Positions 1 to 12,111 of a stretch of DNA of 64,000 nt are shown here, one piece after another (the stretch's first letter is position 1; the number at the start of each line of letters is the position of its first letter). The position numbers and the translations under genes were made by a program. The notes under the pieces are model-generated. The model did no database searches. It was not told where the DNA came from and was given only the letters and a program-made list of their open reading frames with translations. The stretch is taken from the NCBI RefSeq assembly GCF_000226095.1, contig NC_016472.1:6324001-6388000 (forward strand). The letters are read 5' to 3'. The stretch comes from Thermothelomyces thermophilus ATCC 42464. Its lineage: Eukaryota; Ascomycota; Sordariomycetes; Sordariales; Chaetomiaceae.

Positions 1-3000
1 GTTATGCGCCGCCCTTTCACATGTGACCAGATGTCGCACACCTGCCCCTTGTTAACGACTCAATTTCAGGGAAGTTCGGAAGTGCCAGTTTGGTACACCG
101 AGAGAAGGAATTTAAATCATGCTCCATAAGGTTCTTTTTTGCGCCTATACAGCATGCAAGTGCGTGTTTGTACGGGGTTAATAATAGGCAATGTTTGCCT
201 TGCCCCAGCTTGGCGAGTAGGTACTGTACCTTACTGCGTATTAGTTCCGGTTGGTATGTTCCAGAATCCTGGTTCCCCGCAGTGGTTGCCTTGCGCCGCT
301 TTTCGCCTCATAATAGGTCGCCTACCTGCCGAAGATTGCAGTGCATTCTTAAATCAGCACATCATTGGTGGCCTGGAGAGAACGTCTCAGACATAATTAC
401 ACCATTTCTGTATTCTGAACATCTCGGTGGGTGACTTCCTTGCTCCCGAGGTCACACTACTAACATGAAGTCACGCTGCATGAACCGGCCTGTGTGTTGC
501 TAAGGAAGCTAGCTTCTCGAGTCCTACAGTTGCTGCCTTGGTACCTAGGTATCCGTACCTTAGCTAAGTGGGTCTTCCCATAACCTATCTCGTGTATGTG
601 TAACGACCCGGGTTCTTTCTCGCAAGACGCCAAGAGCCATTCCGAATCGTGGCTAGCCAAAGTGCTGCAGGATTTAACTAGATGCGGCTCCAAGGCTGAT
701 CATAAACGGAACTTCGTGCAAGACCCGACCACATTCTGGGGCCCATATGCTCGTCTCTACATGTACGAAGTAATTAGCGTAGTGTAAGTCCAGAGCTCGT
801 CCTCCATTGGGGCAAGAGGCTGTTCATGGCCGAACGTCTTCTCTCATCCTCGCTAGTGTACTTATCCGTGGAGTACGTACAAAACACCTGTCTGGTCCGC
901 CTGATACCGGTGGCCACGGCGTTTTGTGCTATTTTCGGATACGCCCTTGAATAAATAATTATCTGATTTGAGAATGCGATTCCAATATTAATATTATCCC
1001 CCTTTTTGGACAAAGCTCAACCTCAAGCAAGGCGCCGCCCTCTCGCTTATGGAAGGACGGATACAATCGGCATCGACTCGGTCACTTGAGTCCGCCACTG
1101 GCAGCCTTGTGCTATGTGTCCTATCACACAAGGCCGCACTTCTAAACCGGCCGGCCGGCTTTGTGCATCTTTGGGCAACAGCAGTGGGGTGCCGCAGAGT
1201 TATCATTGGAGGCAAACCAGCACCCAGTAATCGGGCCTTCACCCGGCATGAAACCTCCCCCAGATCAGGGAGAGGTCAGCCCTAGACGCCCGGTGGGCGG
1301 CTCGGGAGGGAAGGAGGGGAAGGGGGGTTGGTTTTCAAGGCAACGTCACACCTTCCCCCTCCCCAACCCCCCTTCTCGTCTACCCAAAGTTCGGTCCGAG
1401 GTGTCCGCTGAGAAGGTTCCGGTTATTAGGTTCTGATTCGTCCGGCTTTGCCGTCAGAAACCCATGCGCGCTGTACAGAGTTTACTTCATACCGAATGAA
1501 ACCTTCATTCTGTTCACATCGGTAGGTATTGGAAAGTGGTAGGCAGGCTTGAGGGTCGATGGCTGTGCCTTTGTTAATCCTGCAGGTCCTCGCGAGCCCC
1601 GCGGGGGGGGGGGGGGGGGGATTCCAGGGTCTGACAGCCTCGGAACTGAGAAAGTCGTGACACGGACAAAGTGCAGTTTGATGACGAGGACCTTTTCGTC
1701 CTGCAGGTGTAACAGGATAACCAGATGACGCAACCATACAGTTCCCGTACTACGTTTGAAATAGCCCCCTAGAACGCACAATAGGAACCGCGGATAGAGC
1801 GGAGTCAGCCATGGAGAGCGACGTCTCATCAGTGGCCTGGGCTCTCTTCCAATGAGGCAAGTAGAGGGAATAAAGTTTTTCTTTTCCCTTTGGCGACGGA
1901 AGTTGTCGGCCGTTGTCTCTGGCTCCAAGCCCTCCTCGGGCTCAAGCAGAACTCAGCGGACGCGGCCGCTGAGGGGTCGCTCAACAACAAGGGCTCAGAG
2001 ACAAATGCTCCTTTTGCACACTGCATACAAGGCATTGGCAAAGATGGCTTTTGTCCCGAGGTGCCGTGACCGTCGCCAACCTCATTAGCTCCACTGCTGG
2101 TGTCCTCTTGGCCATATCGAGCCAGGAAATGGCAAGTGGTATGCAAGTTCAAGGTGGGCCGTGTCAAAGAGGACAAACGAACCTCGTGGGTGGAAAAAGA
2201 CAGATAGGAGAATAAAAACTCGGAGACAAGGGGAGAAAAGGGCCCCAGGACGAATGAGGCGGGTCTCGGGGTAGTTGACAAGATTGTGGATGCAGACCGT
2301 TTGCTACAGCACGGCAGGGTGTGCTGCAAATCGGGACAAGCACAGCGGTGTAAGCGCTGTGGCAGGCACCGCTGGAACTCTCGTATGAGCCTCAGAAGTG
2401 GTGGTAATTCGTTGATTATTTCCAAATGCCGGAGGCATTGGAAGATGCTGTCTAAATACAAGTCATGACCCCGGTTAGTTCCTCCTGACAGTGGGTCTGT
2501 CAGATCTGAACCCCTGACAGCCAAATCCTGTAACAAATCGGTCAACGGCCGAGAGTATCAGAGCCAGAGCATACGTGCAGGGAGAGCGGACAGGATCCCC
2601 TGTGCGGTCCTGTAGGTCTTCTACTTTGGAGTTGAGCATGCCCAGCATGGAAACCGGGAGTCCAGAATATTGAATACAAAGGTAACTACATAGCACACCT
2701 GGAAATTGGAGTATTACAGCTCTGGCCAGAAAGGGAGACCTGCAGATCTAATTAACCTACAATTAGGATATCCCAACTATGGTGTCCGCTTCCCGCACTT
2801 CGCTTCTCGGGCCACTCTAGGTATGAAGCGAAGCTACGTACTAAGGTAGGTAGTCAGGTACTCTATTGGCTCGATACGCAAATTGTCGGGGTAATCCCAG
2901 ATCCTTATAGGTTCCCTATGTCAGCTATTACCTCAACAACAACGTGTATTGTGTATTGTGCACATTTGCAGACAACTATCATAAGTGTCTTGCTGATCAC

Positions 3001-3860
3001 CCAGTATAGCTGTTTCAGCAATTTGCGGCCTGCACGGTAGTGTGCCGGATGAAAAAACCATGTCGACCATTATCTTTCCCATGGCCACTTACATCGACAG
3101 CTACACCTCTGTGGCGAATGTGCCCTCAATTGCGGGAGTCACGCAGGGAAGGAGCATCGGGGGAGGGCCGAAGTGTGGCATCCAAGATGAAATCACGGAG
3201 GATTCGCCATTCAATAGAAGCGAAGCTGCTTCCTTCCTTCTTCAACGTATGCCACTCAGTCATTATATCGTCGCTTCAACAATCCTTCGCTAGCTCCCTT
3301 CGTTGTTTGCGGAGGTCATGCAACCTTTAGAGGGTTAGGGTTGAGTAGACACCGCTTCGATTTAACGAGGTATGAAGGCAGCGAGTTGTACTGATTCGTT
3401 CATCCGTAAGTGTCCGCAATGAGCGGCCATTTCGAGCGAGTACTCCGTTTTAGCACGTATACGATGATAATCCGTAGATGATGCCTTGGCGCATGCACGA
3501 CTAGGTTCGGACCATACTAGTATACGGAACACGATCCGGGCGGCGCCCCACTTTCTTCGATCCCAATGTTGTTGGTTCAGCACAGTCACCGGCTTATTAT
3601 GCAGGAGTTTAACCTGTGATTAATACTGGGCGCAACGCGTGTCGCCCGACTCCTCTCGATATCATTCATACTCTTTCTTTCGCCCAACTTGAACGGCAAT
3701 CCTTCCTCCTTACAGGAATCCCTGATTTGATTCACTCTCCTTTTTGAATGTTATTAATCCACCTTTCTTCGCATTTCTTCTCGTTTTCCCCTTTCCCCTC
3801 CTTTCTTTTTTCCAAAAGATAATTAACAAATAATACAAAGAACAAAATATCAATATCACA
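1..3860. other. Gene-free stretch upstream of the MFS gene
   Basis: I see no convincing gene here. Open frames of 60-240 codons occur on both strands, the longest on the minus strand at about 1829-2545, but they lack recognisable motifs, overlap each other and often begin at non-ATG codons. The stretch holds a run of 18 G at 1603-1620 and a perfect 10-base palindrome TACCTAGGTA at 542-551. The last 150 bases before 3861 are rich in T, C and A, as expected for a promoter and leader. Confidence 0.6.
1603..1620. repeat. Run of 18 G
   Basis: A pure G tract in gene-free DNA. Similar G runs of 13-18 bases occur near 35635 and 37683. Length may vary by slippage or sequencing. Confidence 0.9.
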
Positions 3861-5857
3861 ATGACTTCTGACGAGACCACGCCTCTCCTAGGCACCAACC
3901 GGGTGGATCAAGTCGGACAGCAACATGAACGACAAGCGCAACACGAAAATGTCGAGCGATCTAAGTCGTCGTCGTGGTGGTGCTGGCGGCAGCGGTGGCA
4001 GTCGGCGCCGGTGCACCCGACATTGCTCCTGGTTTTTGCGCTCAACATGCTCCTCTACAGCGGCCAGACGATGGTGCTCGCCCCCCGGATGCAGATGTAC
4101 GAGGAAATTGTGTGTCGGGACTCCTCATCCAGAGACGGCGGCGGCGGCGGCGGCGGCGGCACTGGGCCACTCCCGCTCGCACCCGGCTCGGGACGGTGCA
4201 AAGACGCCGACGTCCAGGCCGAAGTGGCTTTTGTGCTGGGCATGGAAGAGTTTCTGACGGTGTTTCTGAGTATGCTCCAACGACACCCCCCCCCCCTTCC
4301 CTTTGTTTTCTCTGCTGTTTTGATGGAAATCGTTGCTGACTATTAGGGCCCGTCTTTGTGTGCTAATCATCAGGCGTTCTTAGTATCCCATATAGCTTCA
4401 TGGCGGACAAGTACGGTCATGGCCCCATTCTGTCGCTCTCACTATTGGGGATTGTGCTGGAGATGATTTGGCCTCTGTTTGTCTGTCAGTGATCCTTACA
4501 ATTGCTCGCTTTTTTACTCTTTTTAAATTATTATCTCCTTTTTTTCCCAACTCATTAATCGAATCTGTGCCAGGCCACCTTAACGGATATCTCTCCATCT
4601 ACTGGGTCTGGCTGGGGATTGCATTCGAGGCAATCGGAGGCGGAATCACAGTCACGGTCACAATGTTTAACCTCGTTTTGCTCAATTTCGTGTCGGCGGA
4701 GTCCCGGTATGTGTATCCTGACCTTAAGCATCCAATCCCTAATTAAACTTAGTTACGGGCTTGCTAACTGTGGATAGGACACGTACCTTTCTCTACCTGA
4801 ACGCAAGCTCTCTGGTATCGAGGGCTCTTGGCCAGTTTGTGACGACCCGGATGATGCATAGCGATATCTGGCTTCCGGCCTACCTCGGGTGCGGGCTCAA
4901 CATTCTGGCCTTGGTTCTGTCATTTTCTCTCGTGTCCCAGACAAGAGCAAAACCGACAGCCAGTGCTCCTTCTTCTGACGATGATGAGTGCGAGGCTATC
5001 ACCTCCCGGAATGGCTGCTCAGCAGAAGAACTCGGCCGCGTTGCCCTGCAGTTCCTCCGGAGGGTGGAATCGACTCTGCGAAGCAATCCGGAAGTTGTTG
5101 TCGTCCTAATCTCGGCGTTTGCATTTCCCCTCGGCGAGGATTCAATGTTCACCGTCATCCTGCTGTACGTTTCAAAGCGATATGGCTGGAGCATTGGGGA
5201 CGTAAGTCACCGCCTCCCTACCTAGATCTGGTAAGCAGGACATTCTAACCGTCTTGCGTTAGGCAAACATGCTCGCCGCATTCGGCACTGTCGTGATGCT
5301 CGTGACCTATCTGGTGCTGCTTCCGGTGCTCAGCAACGTGCTGCTCGAGTACGGTGGTGTCACGTCGTATGTACGAGACCGAATCATTGTGCAGACCGAG
5401 GGCGTGCTTCTTCTTGTTGGAGCCCTATGCACAGCATTCGCACCCACCGTCGTGTGGGCAGCTGGAGGTAAGATATCCTACAGGATCAATTCGAAGACTA
5501 TCTTTCCATCCCTAGGCGAAAACCTCGAGCTAAGAAGCCCGTTCCCCCTGATCAGGCGTCGTTATCATGTCCCTCGGCATGGCCGTCGTCACCATCCTGC
5601 GATCTCTCGTCACAGACCTGGTGCGTCCTCAAGATGTCACCCTGGTCTACTCCATGGTGACCATGATGATGCGCATTGGATCCGCCGTCGCGGGACCCAT
5701 CTTCGCATGGAGCTTTGGGTTTGGGTTGAAGCTCGGCCCGGTCTGGACGGGACTACCGTTCATCGTGGCAGCTGCCTTCTTCCTGGCCGGCACCATAGCG
5801 CTCGGCTTCCTTCCGAAAGAGCCGCGAAGCCGAGACGGGGAGGAGGAGACGGACTAA
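3861..5857 (+). CDS. Major facilitator superfamily transporter
   Basis: A 527-residue membrane transporter of the MFS type, probably in the plasma or vacuolar membrane; substrate unknown. Six exons: 3861-4269, 4374-4484, 4574-4706, 4778-5201, 5263-5467 and 5556-5857. All junctions are GT-AG and join in frame. The N terminus begins MTSDETTPLLG, an acidic leader with a dileucine-like element. Hydrophobic segments follow from about residue 55. The loop after the second segment has an MFS-A-like stretch, SFMADKYGHGPILSLSLLG. A charged loop containing DDDECE splits the two halves. Codons at 4136-4158 encode a glycine run from a CGG repeat. The C terminus is short and acidic (EEETD). It faces an ABC transporter, so a detoxification or export role is possible, but this is inference. 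Family assignment is by fold pattern; I cannot name the subfamily. Confidence 0.85.
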
Positions 5858-7061
5858 TCAAGGACGGCAGTGCGGGTGTATGTACCTATCAACTGAAAGA
5901 CAACCTGCTTGTCCTTACTCATCTCTATCTACCTAGGAACCTATCGTGCAACTATTAATTACAGAGACCTTCGAAGCGCAGCACATAACTAATAAGGCCA
6001 AAATCTAATACCGGTCACCTTGAGCAGCGACAGTGCTGCCCTCGCAATAGTCGTAGATCTCGTCCAAGCTGGCATTCAACTGCTCCTCGGTCCTCGCCGC
6101 ACAGATCAGGTTGCACGCGTTGTGATCCCGCCCGGACCTGGCGTCCCGGGCGGACAGTCTCGGGAGCAGATGCGCAACACGTCCATGTTGCCCAGGAGGA
6201 ACTTGAAGTGCATCATCTGCCGGACGGTGAAATTGAGGGCAAAGAACTGGCGCTGGATCCTCGGTCAGGCCGGGCGGAAGGGTGACGACGTCATGGATGT
6301 GGAATCTCTTGTTGCACGGATGGCTGGGACCAAACTCGATCTGCGAGCTCGGATAATGGGGCATCTACAGCAGGTTGGTGAGACCTTCCTGTCAGTAGAG
6401 GTCGGCGAGCGTCACATCGAGGCGGACCGTGGTGGTGGGCTTGTTGGGGGTGGTGGTGATGAGGACCATCTTTGCAACTACTTCTTGAGAAGATTCTTCT
6501 CTCTCGTTCACGGCATTCAAGACAGAATCTCCGAAGCAACCAGATTCGACTTCCCGTGCAGACTTAGGTTGTCCTTGGTCTGTGCCGCCTCGAAAACTAC
6601 TACGGTACGAAGTATTGGTGTAAACCTTCCGTGGCATACGATGCCACGTCCGGACGGAAACGACCTCAGCCTAGAACCCGGAACCCCGTTGTTCAAGCTC
6701 CCCTCAGCCCTCGCCCGCGATGTCTGGATCACCTTCCAAAATTGCATAGATTACGGAGTTGGCCTCTAGAACGTAGTCCCATTAGTGGATCATGTCAGAC
6801 GTACGATGCAATGAACTGCAGTTGCCATCGCGGTTAAGTTAATTTATCTGCGCCGCTCGGAGCCACCAGCTACATCCGCGTCAGGTGCATACTGTAGTGG
6901 AGACTGGTGGCCAAATCTCTTACACTTCACCTCCCTAATTAGGTGACCCCCTCGCAATACACAGTACACCGTGTACAGAGCCTTTTTGGGGGGGGCGGGG
7001 GAATAAACTTGAAACCCGGTACCTCTCCCGCGAGAGATGGTCTCTCTCCACGACATCCAAC
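5858..7061. other. Intergenic region between two convergent transporter genes
   Basis: This holds the 3' ends of the MFS gene (+) and the ABC gene (-), plus broken coding-like frames on the minus strand (separate entry). A G run lies at about 6989-7001. A near match to the recurrent motif, ATTACGGAGTT, lies near 6752. No other gene seen. Confidence 0.6.
6005..6637 (-). pseudogene. Possible broken gene, unrecognised
   Basis: Three minus-strand frames follow one another without overlap in content. One at about 6637-6392 ends TTVRLDVTLADLY. Another at about 6364-6005 starts MPHYPSSQIEFGPSHPCNKR and ends near the phrase LDEIYDYCEG. They have a coding-like amino-acid mix, but stops separate them and no splice pattern I tried joins them convincingly. 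The most economical reading is a decayed host gene whose product I do not recognise. It could also be a multi-exon gene that I cannot resolve. It sits between the MFS and ABC genes, so it may be a lost enzyme of the same neighbourhood; that is inference. Confidence 0.3.
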
Positions 7062-10000
7062 CTAGCTCGACCCAAGATCCCACAGCCTCTTGAACTCGCT
7101 GTCCCGCTCCAGCAGTGCTTTGGGGCTGTCCCACTCCACGACACGACCACTGTCTATAACAGCAATCCGATCAAAATCGGTCACAGCCCCAAGACGATGG
7201 ACAATGGCAATGACGGTGCAGCCGGCAAACTCGTCGCGAATCACCTCCCGCATCAGCCGCTCCGACCTCTCGTCCACATTGCTATTTGCCTCGTCGAGCA
7301 GGACAATCTTCTTGTTCGCTAGCACCGCTCTTGCAAGGCACAGCAGCTGGCGCTGGCCCTGTGACAGCCGATCCAAGTCGAGTGGGCTGTCGAGGCCGCC
7401 CATTCGCTCTACGACGTCCCTCATATTCAGACGACTGAGCACAGAGAGTATTTTGCCGTCGCTGTGCTGCTGCTGCTGCTGCTCATCGCGCCGCGGAACG
7501 AGGTTGTCGCGAATGCTGGTCATGCGCAAGAGGAACGGGTGCTGTGGGACGACGGCCACCGCCGCGCGCACGGCCTGCCGCGGGAGGGTGGAGATATCGA
7601 TGCCGTCGAATCGTATATGCGAGTTCGAGCTAATCTCCAGCATCCGGAGCAAACATGCTACGAGGGAACTCTTGCCGCTGCCGCTGCGGCCGCAGATGCC
7701 GACCTTAGTGCCGGCGGGTATGTCAAGGGTGACGCCGTGCAGAACAGGCGCGGCACCCACGGCGTACGAGGCGGTCAGGTTCTCGAGGGCAACATGACCA
7801 CGCGAAGGCCAGTGTTCCGGCGCTGGGGATGTTTCCGTGGGCCGGTTTTCATTTTCGGTGGCGCTACAGAATTCTTGGACGCGCGCGACCGCGCCGAAGG
7901 ACGTTTCTAGCTGCGTCCAGCCTTGTATGACTAGCGCGAGGAACTGGCTGAAGGAAGTGACGTTGAGTAGGGCCAGGGCGACGAACTGGGATGAAAATTG
8001 CGAGCGGAGTGTGACGACCAAGATCATGATGACGGTTGCTAGGACGGCAACTAGCACGTCTAGGACGAAGGCCAGCCACCGTTGGACGCAAAAGAGGAGG
8101 TAATAGGGGCGCTGGGAGGCATCGAGAAGCTCCAGGTATCTCTCCCTGAATGCAGCTTGCCAGGCAAACGCCCTGACATTTGACAGGCCCTGGAGCAAGT
8201 CAAGGAACTGGGTGAAGAGGGGGGACTTCGCCTCGAGATCGAGGATGCGCATCTGGCGGGAGGTCTTGAGGTAGAACTTTTGGAGCGCCCAACAGAAGAG
8301 AATCAGGGGCACCAAGGTCGCAGCGAAGTAGCCTGAAAAGACGCACATGAGAACCGCGGCGAACAGGGTGATGGTCAAGTTGATGGAGAAGTCGATCATG
8401 GCAAACGGCAATTCCGTGTCGATGACTGACATATCTTGGCTGAAGCGGTTCGTTACGACTCCAACGTCCGTCTTGGAGAAGAAGGCCAGAGGGGCAGCCA
8501 TGACGGATGTCAGCAGCCGAGCATGGAGCACCTCAGAACTCCGAGGAACCATGATGATAAGGAAGAAGTACGCGGCCCCCACAATGCCAATCATGGCAAG
8601 ACCAGAAAGCATTCCGTAGATCCCGAGATAGAAGCTGTTTTTGGTGTTGTCGGACGTCTGCTCAGCAACTGCAGCACCGACATGGCCGGTCCAGAAGCTG
8701 AGCAATAACTCTGTCGATTTCAAGGCCCCTCCGTAGAGGATAATGAAGGCGGCGGATACAAACGGGTACCAGCGCGGGACAGAGCCGAAGTAGTATCTGT
8801 ATGTGGCAAACTCTCCCAGAAACCGTGTGGACGACTTGGGTTCCTTCTCGTCCTTGGGATTAGACGGACCCGGTGCCGTTGCACGCTTGGCTGTCTGCTG
8901 CTCAGCCCTATCCCCAGTGGCAATAGTGGAGCCGTTTTGTTTTGTACTCAGTCCCAGGAGGTAGTCCGTAGCCGTTTGGAGTTGTTCGAAAGTTCCCTCA
9001 TGCAAGATGCACCCTCTCTCATCTAGGGCGATGACATGGTCCGCGTATGAAAGCCGATGAACTGCGAGGAGACTGCAATGAGCTTATGCAGGCTACACTC
9101 GAGACCATTGAAGGGTAAGACTTACTCGCGTTCGTGATACAGACCACAGTCGTGCCCATCTCTCGGAAGAGTCCCTTCTCAGCAAACAGGTTTTGATGGA
9201 TGTGCTCTTCCGTCGCAGCATCTTGTCCGGCGAAGACGTCATCTAGGAAGACTACCTTTTGCCTGGAATAAACGGCACGAGCGAGGGCAACTCGTTGTTT
9301 TTGTCCGCCGCTGAGCGAAACGCCGCCGCTGCCGGCCTTGGTCGCATCCTTGTCTGGAAGTTCTGCGAGATCTTGCTCCAATGCACACGCGTAGACCACT
9401 CTGTTATACCAACCTTCGTCGTAGGTCGACACGCCTAAGATGTTTTGCCGTATCGTCAAATTTTGGATCCAGGCGTGTTGACTGACAAACGCAATCTTGC
9501 GGGCAGCAGTGTACACGTATCCCTTGGATGGTTTTATTTCCCCCAGCAACGCTTTCATCAGCGTGCTTTTGCCCGAGCCCACATTCCCGACAATGAAGGT
9601 GAACCGAGACTTGGGGATGGTGCAAGAGATGTTGTCCAAGATGGGTGGCTCTCCGTTCACCCAGCCGAAGCTGGCATTTGATATTGCCATCAGCGGCGCT
9701 CCAGGCTGCAGGCTATTCTCCTCCTTGAGTTCTTGCAGCTCTCTTGGTGCTACATCACCCTCAGTAGGGGTAATGCTTCCTTCGGGTGAAGTGCCTTCCA
9801 CTGGGCTGTCACCCTGGTTCATGGGCAATCGGTGATCGTTACAGCTCTCCGACAGCAGGAACTTTCGAATCCGGTCAAAGCAGGCCAGAGCAGAGCTGAC
9901 CATTGGGATGGTGCGGATGACGGTAACCATGGGTTCCGACAAGAGGTGTATCAGGGAAAGCGATGTATAAGCTGAAGGCACATCTAGAGGCCGGCCTGTG

Positions 10001-12111
10001 CTCTGGGAAATAATAACAAAGGTCGCAAAGGTGGCCAATGGAGCGATGGTCTGAGTGCTGCTTCCTGCTGGCCGTCAGTGATAACCATTCGTTCATTCAA
10101 AGGAGACCGGAGCGCTCGTACCGAGAAGAACTCGGAGACACAGAAGCTTGCGATAGGCCTTTGAAAGCTTGAGCTCCTTCACACGAAGGTTTTGAACCAT
10201 ATCGGCTAGAGTATCCGAAAAGGCGAGCATTTTGACTTCCTAGGACAGAGTTAATCATGAGGAGTTACAAAGTCACAAGATTGGAGTACGCACTTTCATC
10301 GATCCCAGCATAGACGCTGTGACGTCCACCCGGGTCTGAACACCGCGGACCCATTTCTTTTGAGCGTTGCCGATGTAGTTTGCAAGCTGCATGATAGCCA
10401 CAGTAGCGACTAGAGACATATTAGGTGAAGCTTTCAAGGAGAAGGGCAACGGTTTGCTCACTGATGGACACTATCATGGGAGCTAGGAAGGCAAGGCCGA
10501 GCTGCGTGTATAGTAAATACAAGGCCACTCCGCACTCTATGGGCGATGCCCAGACTTCGTGCAGGGTAACAAAGCTCCGGCAGATGAGCTCTGTGTCAGT
10601 AGACATGAGTGTCACGGCGACTGTCATCTCTATTAGCCAGGGCCGATCTCAAAGGGGTGTCATCTGCATCTTACTCGATTCATCAAGGGCAGTAACACTA
10701 AGTTCGAGCGTCTTGCCGTAAATCAAGCCGCACAGACTACCTCTTACTGACGTTACGAACCTGCAAAATGTCAGTCTCGGAGAGAAGGAGAGTGGGAGAG
10801 AAGCACTCCTACCGATACGTCATGTGGTAGTAGAACCCATTGGAGACCTGATTGCTTTTAGCGGCAATTCGTGCGCACGCATATACCTGTTGTATTGAGC
10901 AAAAGAGGGCTTACCGCCAAACCGAGGAAAACCAAGAGCCATGCTCCGGTTAAGCCCCAGCCGACCTCGTCCGGTTGTTCCAGAGAAGCAGTGAAATTTG
11001 TTGTGCGATGGATAAGGAATGGTTGTGCGTATCTGAAACCTATCAAACAGAGGCGAGCCAGCATGCCGGAGCCAAAGGCGTATCTGGTGGCCCACAATGT
11101 CGACCAGAAGAGAGAATTCTTTTTGGGTTGGTTGACTAGACTCTGGTTAGTTTGCATCTGACTAGGAGAGTTCTGCATGAGGATCCGATGTGGGGGATCA
11201 CGATACCTGATGCCCATGAATTTTGTGCTTTCGGAAGCAAGCTTCCTGCTGCCATGGCATCATGAATCGGGTATCTAGAAGCGCGTCAGCCGAGCCGATG
11301 AAGGAGATGAGCAGCGAGCGTGGCAATTACAGATCCTGATCGGTCAAACAGTGGCCAAACCCGGCTTTCATCAGAGGGTTGATCCACCAAAAGACGCTCC
11401 GAGCCAGGATGCCGCTGGTCGTCTCCGGCGAGAGATGCTGGTACCGATCGAGAAGAATGGCCCTCTTCTCCCACGCTTCGGCGGCCAAGACAAGGAGCTT
11501 GATGGCGGCCGACGAAGTGTACAGCTTGGCGACGGCGTCTGCATTGTAGACAAGCCATGCCGTTCTGGCGATGGCACAGTCGAAGAGCAGGGAGAGCAGC
11601 AGATAGACATTGATCAGAGTCGACGGCTTCACCGAGCGGGTGTGCTCGGCATGCGACACAAACAGCAGCAGGAGGCCGTCCACGAACACAAGCACGGCGG
11701 CGGCGATCTGCCAGGTCAGAGTCGGGAGAGGGCCAACTGTCCAGTAGAGCAAGACGGCGAGTTGCAACAAGGTGTATGTGCCGATCAGTCCCTAATTGCC
11801 AATTGCCAAAAAAAAAAAAAAAAAAAAAAAAACCGAGTTAGGGATTCATAACGGTGAGCAAGCCTCTGCTAGGGTTACAGCTCCATGCATACCAGTTTGA
11901 AGACGTGCCGTGGGCTCTTGGCCACCTTATGAGGCTGTCTCCACAACAAATAGAGGCGGTGTGGTGCCAAGATGCAGAAGATGGCCGACGGAATGATGGA
12001 CAAGATGGCGTTCTCAAAAGTGAGGGTGAAGTCGAACCGGTCCTTGGCCGAAGGGCCAAAGTTGGCCTCGGCCAGGAGTAGGGTATCGGAGAAGGACGTA
12101 TTCCCGTGCAT
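7062..12111 (-). CDS. ABC transporter, ABCC (multidrug-resistance-associated) type
   Basis: A full-length fungal ABCC exporter of 1,489 residues in 11 exons: 12111-11893, 11791-11331, 11274-11207, 11135-10915, 10886-10813, 10760-10675, 10629-10462, 10409-10294, 10239-10122, 10064-9126 and 9061-7062. All joins keep frame. Order is an N-terminal TMD0, TMD1, NBD1, TMD2 and NBD2. NBD1 has Walker A GNVGSGKST, signature LSGGQKQR and Walker B VVFLDDVF. NBD2 has Walker A CGRSGSGKSS, signature LSQGQRQL and Walker B IVLLDEANSNVD. In NBD1 the catalytic Glu is Asp, as is usual in ABCC. The switch His is also Asn (VVCITNAIHRL), which is unusual; NBD2 keeps its His (AIVHRL). Start: the first in-frame ATG, at 12111 (MHGNTSFSD). 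A run of 25 A on the plus strand at 11808-11832 lies in intron 1. Likely role: ATP-driven export or vacuolar sequestration of conjugates or toxins. Substrate unknown. Confidence 0.93.
11808..11832. repeat. Poly(A)/poly(T) run inside ABC transporter intron 1
   Basis: Twenty-five A on the plus strand, so poly(T) in the transcript sense. It lies about 15 bases upstream of the intron 1 acceptor at 11792, where it can act as a polypyrimidine tract. Confidence 0.9.

Noticed and set aside
1829-2545. A 238-codon minus-strand frame in the left gene-free stretch
   Set aside because: Cys-, Ser- and Leu-rich without a domain, membrane pattern or splice support. Too weak to call.
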